NCBI GenBank assembly: GCA_039821645.1
Contig: JBCBNU010000039.1
Location: 1-27,221 of the forward strand
DNA: 27,221 nt
DNA from: CALBPI01 sp039821645
GTDB lineage: Bacteria > Pseudomonadota > Gammaproteobacteria > Steroidobacterales > Woeseiaceae
Direction: 5' to 3'
The position numbers were made by a program, and so were the translations under genes. The notes beneath the pieces were generated by a model. The model made no database searches and was not told the origin of the DNA. It saw only the letters and a program-made list of their open reading frames with translations. Each line of letters starts with the position of its first letter. Position 1 is the stretch's first letter. This document shows, piece by piece, positions 1 through 8,115 of this stretch.

Positions 1-2
1 CA

Positions 3-521
3 AAATACAAAGGCGCCAAGCCTGACGATATGAAAGCGTTATCGGATGAAATTCAAACTGCGTTTACAGATGCGCTCTCGACTGACTACCAGATTGTCGA
101 TGCGCCTGGACCGAACGTGCTGTATGTAAGGATCGCGGCCAGCAACCTGCACCTGAAAAAGAAGAGGAAGTTACTGGATTACACACCGGTTGGTGTAGTC
201 ACCAACGTGACGCCAGGAGTCAAACAGGCGAAGGAGGCGGTCAGGAGGAAACGGTTCGATTATTCCCAACGGGTATCCCTGATCGAGCTGACTGTTGAAG
301 TAGAGCTGCTGGACAGCCTGACGGGTGACCGGGTCGCAGCGCTTGTGGAACAGCGTGGGCAGGCCAAAGACAAAGAAGCCCGACTAAAACAGGACGCGAC
401 TTCCTGGGAAGAGGTCAACGCCATGTTCAGCTCGTACGCTCAGAGCCTGGGTTGCCGATTAGGCAACGCACAGGTCCCCGAAAGCGAGCACAAAGACTGT
501 CGCCGGATACTCCCTGAGTGA
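3..521 (+). CDS. DUF3313-like protein, 5'-truncated by window edge
   Basis: The reading frame is open to the first base of the window. Residues upstream of the first ATG (position 30) read KYKGAKPDD and look like protein body, so the true start lies outside and only about 172 C-terminal residues are visible. The pattern of an alpha-helical start, a GPxVLYVRI strand and a middle section reading VELLDSLTGDRVAALVEQRG resembles DUF3313, a family of small secreted or lipid-anchored proteins of unknown function. Any signal peptide or lipobox would be in the missing part. No catalytic motif is visible. It lies beside a decayed transposase. The family call rests on overall pattern and is moderately sure; the function is unknown. 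Confidence 0.6.
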   Translation, partial: KYKGAKPDDMKALSDEIQTAFTDALSTDYQIVDAPGPNVLYVRIAASNLHLKKKRKLLDYTPVGVVTNVTPGVKQAKEAVRRKRFDYSQRVSLIELTVEVELLDSLTGDRVAALVEQRGQAKDKEARLKQDATSWEEVNAMFSSYAQSLGCRLGNAQVPESEHKDCRRILPE

Positions 522-555
522 AATGGCCCTCGAACTGATCTGCGGCGAAGCTGCC

Positions 556-947
556 TAAAGATGTCGTCACCGTTTGTGTCGTCATCCGGAGCCGCTGGTA
601 GTGCCGTCAACTGCAAACTGTTGCTGGTCGGTCGACTTCATAAGTGATGCATTGATGTGCGGCCGCCGTTTCGGTACGTTCAACGTTGTCGATGACTTCA
701 ATCGGGAAGCGCGCTGGCCATCCAGATCGATCTGAACTTACCGGCACCGCGAGTGATCCGGGTACAGGAACGAGTCGCTCTGTTGCGAGGCTACCCGGAG
801 AACCTGTTCAGAACACTCAGCGAGGTCAGGAAAATGACCGAACAATGGCGATCACGATACAACGACGAACGTCCCTACGACTCACTGAATGACATGACGC
901 CTGTGGAATATCTGCAGACGAATAACCGACCGGAAACTCTACTCTAG
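556..947 (+). pseudogene. IS3-family transposase (OrfB) remnant, frameshifted and internally deleted
   Basis: Read with one frame change, this is the C-terminal part of an IS3-family DDE transposase. Bases about 580-710 give a stretch including CWSVDFISDALMCG and FGTFNVVDDFNREA, the region of the first catalytic Asp. The frame then shifts: an extra GC near 709-714 makes GCGCGCTGG where GCGCTGG would keep the frame. Reading resumes as LAIQIDLNLPAPRVIRV. After RGYPENL the sequence jumps to FRTLSEVRKMTEQW and the usual C-terminus YNDERPYDSLNDMTPVEYL, so roughly 100 residues with the second catalytic Asp (the DNGPEF region) are missing. The element cannot make active transposase. The 5' limit is approximate and OrfA is absent. 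Confidence 0.85.
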
Positions 948-974
948 CCTGGGACTAATCCGGGGAGGTTTACA
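946..974 (+). repeat. Candidate right terminal inverted repeat of the IS3 remnant
   Basis: Directly after the transposase stop (945-947) the sequence ends in ...CCGGGGAGGTTTACA. Read from the outside in, this is TGTAAACCTCCCCGG, a TG-starting, C-rich end of the kind found at IS3-family termini. No matching left end was found near 521-560, so the element is one-ended. The call depends on position and pattern only. Confidence 0.4.
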
Positions 975-1075
975 ATCCCATCAGGCCGAGCCCCAGAGTC
1001 GGCTCACAGCGCGGGTGTCAACGGTTCGGACATGTTCGCTTGCCAGCAGTGATGCCCCGGTCAGGTAAAACCAGA

Positions 1076-1996
1076 CTAGGCCGCGGCAGTCGATGTGCGC
1101 CCGATCGTACCATTGACGCTCAAGGATTGATCCACAGTGAGATGCGGTAAGCCTGAGCTGAGTAACCACTCGTCGGCAGCCTCAGACTGCAGCATGGCTA
1201 GCGTCGAGAATGATCCTGCGACCAGACAGTTGTTAGCCAGGACCGACACACTGGCGAGACTGGATTGGAGACTGCGACCGGTACGCGGATCCAATAAGTG
1301 GCAATAGCGCTTGCCATCAACCACCATAAATCGCTCATAGTCGCCACTTGTCGCAACCGCACCCTGATCCAGCTCGACGACTGCAATAGTTTCATCCGAT
1401 GATCTCGGATGTTGTATGCCTACTCTCCATGGCGAACCGTCGGGGTGGGGACCAACAACTCGGACATCGCCACCCAGATTGACAATACCGTGCTCTACAC
1501 CCAAATCCAGACAACGCGTGGTCACAACGTCCACCGCGTATTCCTTTGCGAAGCCGCCGAAATCTACTTGCATGCCAGCGCGGGGCAGATAGATGTGGTC
1601 GGGACCACGCGCTACCTTGCGCCAACCGATCAATGGTAGCGTGTCATCAATCGCGGCATCGCTGGGTAATTGCCCACTACGAAAATCCCAGGCTTGCCGC
1701 AGTACTCCGGAGGTAATGTCAAACATGCCATCGCTCTGCACATACAGCGCGTCAGCGTAATCGAACAGCTGCGCCGTCTCGGCATCGATAATCGTCGGTG
1801 CTCCACGCCCTGCCGCCGCATTGATTGCCGAGATCACGCTGGTCTGCTTGTAGCGGGAGTACTTCTCTTCTAATCGGCTCACTTCGCCAATCAGTTCACG
1901 AAATATCGGCTCCGACTGCTTGCTATCGGGCAGGTAGAGTTGCAACTCACAACGACTACCCATAGCTCGGAATGTTCTGGTATGCAGCGTAGCCAC
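1076..1996 (-). CDS. apbE: FAD:protein FMN transferase (ApbE family)
   Basis: ApbE enzymes move FMN from FAD to a Ser/Thr of an exported target protein in the periplasm. Family blocks visible in this 306-residue protein are RLEEKYSRYK (41-50), DGMFDITSGVLRQAWDF (89-105), VDFGGFAKEYAVD (144-156), VNLGGDVRVVG (172-182) and SGDYERF...DGKRYCHLLDPRTG (217-240). Two positions differ from classical ApbE: the loop is AKEY rather than AKGY, and the C-terminal metal-site block reads AGSFST (260-265), with Gly261 where a metal-binding Asp is expected. No signal peptide is seen at the chosen start. The start is GTG at 1996 with GAAGG about 10 nt upstream; an in-frame TAA lies just before. It is the last gene of the six-gene operon, 34 bp after the DUF3570 gene, its likely substrate or partner. 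Confidence 0.9.
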   Translation of the reverse strand: MATLHTRTFRAMGSRCELQLYLPDSKQSEPIFRELIGEVSRLEEKYSRYKQTSVISAINAAAGRGAPTIIDAETAQLFDYADALYVQSDGMFDITSGVLRQAWDFRSGQLPSDAAIDDTLPLIGWRKVARGPDHIYLPRAGMQVDFGGFAKEYAVDVVTTRCLDLGVEHGIVNLGGDVRVVGPHPDGSPWRVGIQHPRSSDETIAVVELDQGAVATSGDYERFMVVDGKRYCHLLDPRTGRSLQSSLASVSVLANNCLVAGSFSTLAMLQSEAADEWLLSSGLPHLTVDQSLSVNGTIGRTSTAAA

Positions 1997-2030
1997 ACGT
2001 ACTAGCCTTCGACGTTATGAGTGGTGGAAG

Positions 2031-3203
2031 TCACTTGATTGCGAAGTCAATGCCAAGAGACAACAACTGAAAGTCGGTCAGACCGGGGTTTGGCGTATCG
2101 CCATCGCCCGTACTATCGTAGCTCTCAAAGCTTAATTTCACAGCGCCAAACCCAAAGCTCTTCTTGATACCGACGCTGTAACTCATCGCTTGGAAATCCG
2201 ACAACCGGTAGTCGCTGGAATAAAAGCCATCCGCACGCGTGACTTCGAAGAAATTACGATGGAAGTTTGCCGAGTCCTGAATGTACCACCGTGTAGTGGC
2301 GGACAACTGCCATTCCCCGAGATTCTTGAAGGCACCGAATTTGAGTGTATTGGACGCAACACCGAAGCTGTCTCCGTAGTACCGATAATCGACATGCAAC
2401 GCGGTGTTCTGGTTCGGGAAGTACTTTCTTACTCTGGCATCGAACGCTGCCTGTCGTTTTTCGCTTGGGCGTGAATCGGCCAACAGATCGCCTGCTACAT
2501 ATGCAAGCTTATATGGGTCGGACAAGAAACCTTCGAACACTGAATAACTGCCCGTGATTCCGATGAGTAGCGTCTTGGTGAACGCATGAGAAATGCCAAC
2601 CGAGCCATAGACATTGTTCTTGCCTTCGTTCTCGACTCGGATAATGCCCGGTTCTTGCGTTGGCGTAATACTGTCCACCGAGCCGCCAATCACAAAGTCA
2701 AGGGTGGAGTTCTTGTCATCAGAGTAAGACGAATGATTGAAGCGAACTCCGAGAGAGTCGTAATCGTTCTCAGTTGAATATGCGACCCCGATGCCGGTTC
2801 TAGCGTGATCACCATAGATGTCCGCGGCGATACTGATCTCATCCCTTTGTTCATCTATTGTCGCACCGCTTAGCGTCTGCACCGGCTCACCATCTGCGCC
2901 TGGCGTGATAAACCAGGGTGATGCTCCGGATAGTGTCTCCGAGATCAAGTCAACACTGAAGGCTGCGTTGCCGAGCATTGGCGTTTGCATTCTCAATTGA
3001 TGGATGGCGATATCAAAGCGCTCCACTGCGCCATCCGATGACAGCGATGCCGGTTGCTCGCTCTCCGAGTATTCCGAGTAGCGATAACTGGCCGAAAACT
3101 CTTCCGGCGGAGACTGCGCCCGCGCGTTGTTTGGCGCAATAGCAGGCAACCCCATTGAGGCGGCGGTCAACGCCAACAGTGCTCTGTTTCCGGACGTTTT
3201 CAC
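2031..3203 (-). CDS. DUF3570 family envelope protein (probable outer-membrane beta-barrel)
   Basis: This 390-residue protein has a Sec signal peptide (about 1-30, cleavage near NARA/Q). The rest is rich in alternating polar/aromatic strands typical of an outer-membrane barrel, for example RTGIGVAYSTENDYDS and LSLGIDFAIK at the end. It matches DUF3570, a family of unknown function often found beside DUF4266, TlpA-like and ApbE genes. Two motifs near the mature N-terminus stand out: LSGAS (91-95) and LSGAT (111-115). They resemble the SGA[T/S] acceptor motif that ApbE flavinylates in NqrC/RnfG-type proteins; the first is preceded by Glu where those have Asp. The start is GTG at 3203 with a weak ribosome site, so the start is less certain. 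It sits 45 bp after the DUF4266 gene. Confidence 0.85.
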   Translation of the reverse strand: MKTSGNRALLALTAASMGLPAIAPNNARAQSPPEEFSASYRYSEYSESEQPASLSSDGAVERFDIAIHQLRMQTPMLGNAAFSVDLISETLSGASPWFITPGADGEPVQTLSGATIDEQRDEISIAADIYGDHARTGIGVAYSTENDYDSLGVRFNHSSYSDDKNSTLDFVIGGSVDSITPTQEPGIIRVENEGKNNVYGSVGISHAFTKTLLIGITGSYSVFEGFLSDPYKLAYVAGDLLADSRPSEKRQAAFDARVRKYFPNQNTALHVDYRYYGDSFGVASNTLKFGAFKNLGEWQLSATTRWYIQDSANFHRNFFEVTRADGFYSSDYRLSDFQAMSYSVGIKKSFGFGAVKLSFESYDSTGDGDTPNPGLTDFQLLSLGIDFAIK

Positions 3204-3248
3204 GTCGACACCGCTACTCGCGCTACGCTAACGCACTCAGCACTGATC

Positions 3249-3470
3249 CTAATTGCAGCCACAACCACTACCTGATGAAGACGAGCCAGACGAAGAAGCC
3301 TCTTTCGAAAAGAAAACGTGATCACTAAGTGTCGCTGCAAGCGGGTCCGGCGTGAGCATCATTTCTTCGCGGGCGAGATAGCCCTTTTCCCAGGGTTCGA
3401 CTGTCGTGCAGCCAGTGACGACGAATAGGCTAATGCTAAACAGCACGCATGCGTAACGAAATCGTTTCAT
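3249..3470 (-). CDS. DUF4266 small lipoprotein with C-terminal CxC tail
   Basis: From the ATG at 3470 the product is 73 residues. A lipoprotein signal ends in VVTGC, so Cys21 would be lipidated. The mature part CTTVEPWEKGYLAREEM is the DUF4266 signature, followed by a short helix, then a Ser/Gly-only linker (59-69) ending GSGCGCN with Cys70 and Cys72 at the extreme C-terminus. A longer reading from 3497 would put nine extra residues before the signal. The 3470 start is preferred because of the lipoprotein signal and a GGAG about 8 nt upstream, inside the end of the thioredoxin gene (4 bp gap). The function is unknown; the CxC tail could bind metal or exchange thiols with the neighbouring TlpA-like protein. 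Confidence 0.85.
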   Translation of the reverse strand: MKRFRYACVLFSISLFVVTGCTTVEPWEKGYLAREEMMLTPDPLAATLSDHVFFSKEASSSGSSSSGSGCGCN

Positions 3471-3474
3471 GGCA

Positions 3475-4023
3475 TTACTCCGGCAGGAACGCCTCAATCA
3501 TTATTTTGAGTTCGGGGATATCGGATTTCTTGAAGCCAGTGTGGCGGTAAAGCACAACACCATCCGGCCCGATCAGATAGGAAGTCGGCATGGCAATGAG
3601 CGAGAAAGCACGCGGCAGTGTGCCTTTAGGATCCAGCAGAATTGGATACTCCACTGGCGTTTTGCGAAGGAATCTCAGCGCATCTGTCAGTTTCTCATCG
3701 ACATTGACGGCGACAACCTCAAACTGCCGATCACCGAACTCTCTTCGCAAGTCCGCGAGTACTGGCATCGATTGCCTGCATGGTTGACACCAGGAGGCCC
3801 AGATATCCAGATAGATCAGCTTCCCACGAAACTCATTCATCGCTATTGGTTCGCCCGCGGTTCCGTCAATGAGCATTGGAAAACTCAGTGACGGGAGCGA
3901 CTCCCCAACCTCCAAGGCGATGGCATTCTGCCCGGATGCGACGAGCAGCGTCAGCGAGACAAGCAGAAACCTGACACATCGTATTGGCTTTCCAGCGCGG
4001 TTAACTAGAGCGTTGATCGACAT
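3475..4023 (-). CDS. TlpA-like periplasmic thioredoxin/redoxin
   Basis: This 182-residue protein has an N-terminal signal or anchor helix (VRFLLVSLTLLVASGQNAIA, about 17-36) and a TlpA/AhpC-TSA thioredoxin fold. The active site is WASWCQPC (Cys79, Cys82), and the cis-Pro loop is AMPTSYLIG. It should act as an extracytoplasmic thiol reductant or disulfide handler. The start at 4023 is chosen over a longer frame reaching 4185 because the longer version overlaps the upstream gene, lacks a signal at its N-terminus, and a GAGGTGG lies about 9 nt before the 4023 ATG. It is 13 bp after the DUF1501 stop and 4 bp before the DUF4266 start, so it is in the same operon. Likely partners are the CxC lipoprotein and the haem protein (inference). 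Confidence 0.9.
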   Translation of the reverse strand: MSINALVNRAGKPIRCVRFLLVSLTLLVASGQNAIALEVGESLPSLSFPMLIDGTAGEPIAMNEFRGKLIYLDIWASWCQPCRQSMPVLADLRREFGDRQFEVVAVNVDEKLTDALRFLRKTPVEYPILLDPKGTLPRAFSLIAMPTSYLIGPDGVVLYRHTGFKKSDIPELKIMIEAFLPE

Positions 4024-4036
4024 AGCAATGACCACC

Positions 4037-5365
4037 TCAGACCAAAGCCACTGAAGGGACATCCGGGACCCGAACATCGAGACGCGGACTCGGCACTCCG
4101 GCCGCCTGCAATACAGACTTGGCATAGCAAGCAAACGTGTCGTCTTCCGACACATTCGGATTGGCGGTGCCGCCGTCGTTGGCATTTATTGGCATGCAGA
4201 ATCCGCGCGGTCGTGTCGCATCGATGCCGCCAACCACTTTGCGTGTCAAATGGCCACCAAACAGCAAGCCTGTCGACAAACTACCATTGTGGCCACGTCC
4301 ATTGCCGGTCTCATTCATAGATCGACCAAATACACTGACGGTCGCATACAGGAGGTCGTTCCAGACACCGTTGCTGACAGCAAAGTCATAAAACTCGCGA
4401 TAGTCAGCCATCATGTTCAGCGTGTGCTCTGCTTCGACCGTCATACCATTACCCACGTGGTTATCGCCGGAGAGTCGATAGTCAACGACTACGACCGGCG
4501 CCAATCGCAATTTGATGATGATCGCTGCCATCTTCATCTGACTGGCCATGCCGTCATCATCAATGGCATTCACCTCATCAAGCAGCCGTTCTGCAACTTC
4601 GGTTGCTTGATTCTGGCTGACAACATATTCATCAAGAAACCGCTGCTGATTCGGGTCGCCAGACTCACGCGTGCCCTGGTACACCTCATCAATCAGGTAA
4701 TTGCGTGTTGCACTGAACATCTCCGCCGGTACTTCACTGCTGACAGCGCTCAAGACGAGTTCGCGGATTGACGTTGGCGAGTAGGAGCCTAACGGCGCGT
4801 CTTGGAATGTAGCATTCCCGCTCAGGACAATCGGTCTATCAGTCAGCGTACCCAGTGCCGTAGCATTCTCCTGTGCAATCGCCGCAGGCAACTCCTCTTG
4901 ACCGCGTCCATCGTCGCCTTTTAGCCGCCCATCGATTTTCTGAGCGAGCTGAAATTGCGGATGAATACCGAAACCGGTGCGATGATGAAAGAAGGCCATG
5001 TTGTCCTGCATCGGCCCTAGCGCTTCAAAACAGCGTGATATCCGGACGGGGTTGGCACCGCCCAGATAGTCTGTTGTTGCACCAAGATCGGCTGCTGAAA
5101 ACGTGCGACCGTCAATCACACGCGTCAAGTCCGTGGCAGAGTCTGACGGATGAATGAAATCAGGCGAATCAAACGAACCGGGACCCGCGCCATTCACTGA
5201 TTCGCCGGCACCCGATTGCGCGATCACTGCAAACTTGCGACCAGCATCCTGGGCTCGCAGCTGGCCGGTCAGAAAGAACGCAGGAGGGAGTCCGGTCAGC
5301 AGTGAACGAACGGACAGGCCAACGAAGGAGGCTGTGGAACCGGTCAGGAATTTTCTTCTGTTCAT
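4037..5365 (-). CDS. Tat-exported DUF1501-like protein
   Basis: The N-terminus MNRRKFLTGS followed by a hydrophobic stretch and LRAQD is a twin-arginine signal, so this 442-residue protein should be exported folded, possibly with a cofactor. The body resembles DUF1501, an alkaline-phosphatase-fold family of unknown activity. The clearest match is VSVFGRSMNETGNGRGHNGS and the GLLFGG that follows, equivalent to the usual SEFGR...GGxDH block, with Val-Phe replacing Glu-Phe. DUF1501 or DUF1552 genes are commonly paired with PSCyt/DUF1592-type haem proteins, as here. It starts 4 bp after the haem-protein stop, with AGGA about 12 nt upstream. The substrate is unknown. The family call is moderately firm because the C-terminal quarter is divergent. 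Confidence 0.75.
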   Translation of the reverse strand: MNRRKFLTGSTASFVGLSVRSLLTGLPPAFFLTGQLRAQDAGRKFAVIAQSGAGESVNGAGPGSFDSPDFIHPSDSATDLTRVIDGRTFSAADLGATTDYLGGANPVRISRCFEALGPMQDNMAFFHHRTGFGIHPQFQLAQKIDGRLKGDDGRGQEELPAAIAQENATALGTLTDRPIVLSGNATFQDAPLGSYSPTSIRELVLSAVSSEVPAEMFSATRNYLIDEVYQGTRESGDPNQQRFLDEYVVSQNQATEVAERLLDEVNAIDDDGMASQMKMAAIIIKLRLAPVVVVDYRLSGDNHVGNGMTVEAEHTLNMMADYREFYDFAVSNGVWNDLLYATVSVFGRSMNETGNGRGHNGSLSTGLLFGGHLTRKVVGGIDATRPRGFCMPINANDGGTANPNVSEDDTFACYAKSVLQAAGVPSPRLDVRVPDVPSVALV

Positions 5366-5369
5366 TGCG

Positions 5370-7865
5370 CTACATTCCTATGGTGGTCAGCGATGGACTC
5401 TGGCATGCAAGCGAGACGATACTTTCCATCGATTGTTGTTCGGACAGCCCAAGCCCACATTGCGGGCCGTCACCGGTTAATGCATCCTGCAGCGCGTTGG
5501 CGCTGCTGCATTGCGGTGTTGATCGACGGTACAGGTCATAGACCGTCGTAAAACTATCGACCGCTTCGGTGTACTCCGCTGTCTGCTCCGGGAACCCGAG
5601 CAAACCGCTCACGATCAAGCTAATGGTTTGATCAGCACTCGAACTGTTTCGACTGAATGTTCTGGACCCGCCGCCAACCAGCCGCTCAAGATTGGTGCTG
5701 CACAGATTGCCAACGGAGATGCTGGAGAATGGTGTGTTGCTGACTGGCAGGTTGAAACCGGTTGCACCGCGTTGCACAGACTCTTCCGGAATGGCTTCAG
5801 AGAGCTTCTGATTGCTGCCGCAAATATTTGTGTTCTCGTTGACGTTCGTGCGCCCCTGAGCACGACGAGCTTCTCGCAGTCGGACTTGTATCGCCTGGCA
5901 GTAGTGATCACGCCGCGCGATGCTCACCTGTGCGCCGGGATACCGGTTCACATCGACACGATAGGTATGGGTGACCAGTTTCGATGTGAAGAATTCCTGA
6001 AATAGGCTATCCAGCTGGAATCCAGAGTTCGCAAACACCGTGGCGATTCTGGCGATTTCTGGATCCTGTCGATTACAGGTAACGCTGGTTGCCCAAGAGC
6101 AGACCTTGACCGCCCACGCCAGTGCGAAGTCCGGATGCTCGGCCATGGCACGAGTCACGGAGTACAGATCGCTGCCGGCCTGGTTAACTCCATCGTAGCT
6201 AAAGTAGGGCAGAGGGAAGGACTCGAACGGGAAGTAGTTTCGCCGTTGTAACGGATCGTAACCGTAATAGTCGCCGCTCAACTGTCGATAGAAGTCAGCG
6301 TTGGCTTGCGTATTTGGCCGATAGCGTTGGTGATCATGGTCAAAATGCGCTTCGAAGGCACTCACCATAGGGTCGAGATTCTTATGGCAGCCCATGCATT
6401 CTGATGCTTCCGGAATCTCTTGCGTATCAACCCCGGGAAACGGATGGATCTCTGGGGTTGTCGGATCGCCCGTGGCAAATGTCTCTCCCAGCGCCATGAT
6501 CAGGCACTGATTGACCAGCGCTCGAAAACGATTGTCGCGGTTGGTTTGCCACATCTGGAAGAATGCGGGCGTGCTGCAAAGGACCCGAGGTGTTCGAAGT
6601 GTAGCGACACCGTTATCGCCGATGGCCCGCAAGATCGCGAGGTTCGATCCGTCTTCAAATCCGTCCGGATGCTGCATGTCTTCCGATGTCGGCACATAGC
6701 GCAGATCCACTGTGCGCCAGTCCGACAGGTCAGCTTGAAATTGAGGATCATCGCGTCCGGAATAGCTGCTAGGGATCGAGTCTCGCAGGTTGTTCACTGG
6801 ATTGGATTTGTCAAAATTCCCCAGTCGAGATCGCATCACCGGATTGTCGAGCATTTTCAGCGTAAATAGTGTCGCCGTCGTCACTTCATGCCGCGACGTC
6901 CAGAACAGCGACCGAAAATCCTGATCGTCCGAGTAGATCCGCTCTGCCGTCCGGATCATGCTGGCCTCGAGGTTATTCACAACATCACTCGTCATTGCAA
7001 TACGGGTGTTGCGAAGTTGCTGGACGTAGTCTTTGATCGCCGGGTTTTGTTGCAGGGCGAGCCGGAAGAAACTCTGACGTTTCGTCGTGAAGTCAGTGCT
7101 GGCAAGCCATGTCTGAACCAGGGTTTCAAATGCACCCATGTTGAGCGCACCCGAGTCGTTGATCACAGTATCTAGCTCGTCACGGGTTACCGCACCACCA
7201 GTCACGAGGTATTTGACTTTCATTACCACCTCGAGTGGGTCCGCCGCTACGGCAACAGCTGAGCTGATCGCAGTTGCAGAGTCATCGCCGCTTGACCCGA
7301 CGCCGAAATCTCCGTCGTCTTGCTCGCGGTAGGTAGCGATCAGGTTATTCACCCAGGTAACCATGACGTCAAAGTCCGCCTCCGATATACCGTTGCTGCC
7401 CAACGGCATTTTTGCAATGCACTCAGTCGTCTCGACATGCGGTGAGATCAGGGTCAGGAATAGCGAGTCTTCGGGCTCATTTGGATCAATCAGCAACTCA
7501 TCTGTGCAGTTGTCCGAAGCGGATCGACGCCCGACAAGGCGCGCGGCCAACTCCTCCAACGTACCGGTCTCAAGATTGAGATCACCTCGCTGGCCATCGG
7601 ATGCGCTGTGACAGTTGGCGCAGCCCAGATCAGACGAGGCCATTAGGTTCATCGACTGCTCATGTTGGGCGACCCGATCGACCGGCGGCGGGTCTGTTTG
7701 GTCGTCATTGTTATCGCCCGAGTCACCGCCGGGGGGTCCTGCGACATCAGGCACGTCGGCTACGCCACCACCGTCCTCTGCGGGAGCACCGCCGCAACCG
7801 ACCAGGATCGCTAATACCGTGAAGACACATAAGAATCGGAACCAAGCTGTCAAAACTGAGGTCAT
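5370..7865 (-). CDS. PSCyt/DUF1592-DUF1588-DUF1585-like c-type cytochrome lipoprotein
   Basis: This large (831 residues) exported lipoprotein has a signal ending ILVGC (Cys24 lipidated), then a Gly/Asp/Pro-rich linker (about 25-62). A first cytochrome-c-like domain follows with CANCH (82-86) and a likely distal Met in AKMPLG (about Met153). The long middle region resembles DUF1592. A second haem-type motif ECMGCHKNLDP (CxxCH 490-494) has DUF1588 context. The C-terminal part ...ALAWAVKVCSWATS...IATVFANSGF...FFTSKLV resembles DUF1585. Such proteins are abundant in Planctomycetes and also occur in proteobacteria; their substrates are mostly unknown. The ATG at 7865 is preferred over an in-frame TTG at 7868; AAGGGGA lies about 11 nt upstream. 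It is first in the operon, so promoter and operators should lie in 7866-8200. Confidence 0.85.
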   Translation of the reverse strand: MTSVLTAWFRFLCVFTVLAILVGCGGAPAEDGGGVADVPDVAGPPGGDSGDNNDDQTDPPPVDRVAQHEQSMNLMASSDLGCANCHSASDGQRGDLNLETGTLEELAARLVGRRSASDNCTDELLIDPNEPEDSLFLTLISPHVETTECIAKMPLGSNGISEADFDVMVTWVNNLIATYREQDDGDFGVGSSGDDSATAISSAVAVAADPLEVVMKVKYLVTGGAVTRDELDTVINDSGALNMGAFETLVQTWLASTDFTTKRQSFFRLALQQNPAIKDYVQQLRNTRIAMTSDVVNNLEASMIRTAERIYSDDQDFRSLFWTSRHEVTTATLFTLKMLDNPVMRSRLGNFDKSNPVNNLRDSIPSSYSGRDDPQFQADLSDWRTVDLRYVPTSEDMQHPDGFEDGSNLAILRAIGDNGVATLRTPRVLCSTPAFFQMWQTNRDNRFRALVNQCLIMALGETFATGDPTTPEIHPFPGVDTQEIPEASECMGCHKNLDPMVSAFEAHFDHDHQRYRPNTQANADFYRQLSGDYYGYDPLQRRNYFPFESFPLPYFSYDGVNQAGSDLYSVTRAMAEHPDFALAWAVKVCSWATSVTCNRQDPEIARIATVFANSGFQLDSLFQEFFTSKLVTHTYRVDVNRYPGAQVSIARRDHYCQAIQVRLREARRAQGRTNVNENTNICGSNQKLSEAIPEESVQRGATGFNLPVSNTPFSSISVGNLCSTNLERLVGGGSRTFSRNSSSADQTISLIVSGLLGFPEQTAEYTEAVDSFTTVYDLYRRSTPQCSSANALQDALTGDGPQCGLGLSEQQSMESIVSLACQSPSLTTIGM

Positions 7866-7904
7866 CAAACCGAAATCCCCTTGTCAAAGCGATACACGAC
7901 CTGC

Positions 7905-7916
7905 GCGTGCGCACGC
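7905..7916. promoter_or_regulatory. 12-bp perfect palindrome upstream of the operon
   Basis: GCGTGCGCACGC is fully self-complementary and lies about 40 bp upstream of the first operon gene's ATG, where a regulator could overlap the promoter or leader. In GC-rich DNA a 12-bp palindrome can occur by chance, and no regulator gene lies nearby. Confidence 0.25.
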
Positions 7917-8115
7917 CCCGTGATCTGTGCTACCCCACCGGGTTGCGCCGTTGTTTGAGGGACCCCAGCCTACGGATCTGGCATGCGGAGCTGAAGGACT
8001 TAGATCACTCTTTCCGTACCCTCCATGCACAGATTTGCACCGTTGACGCATTCGGCAACATTTCGTTGACTCAAGATGTCACCCACTCGGAAAGAGGTGG
8101 CGTATGCACGGCAGT

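Noticed and set aside
686..892. Open frame beginning MSMTSIGKRAGHPDRS
   Set aside because: It is an out-of-frame reading of the IS3 transposase remnant; the matching transposase residues lie in the other frames.
4024..4185. N-terminal extension of the TlpA-like gene
   Set aside because: It overlaps the DUF1501 gene, hides the signal peptide and has no ribosome site; ATG 4023 has a good GAGGTGG site.
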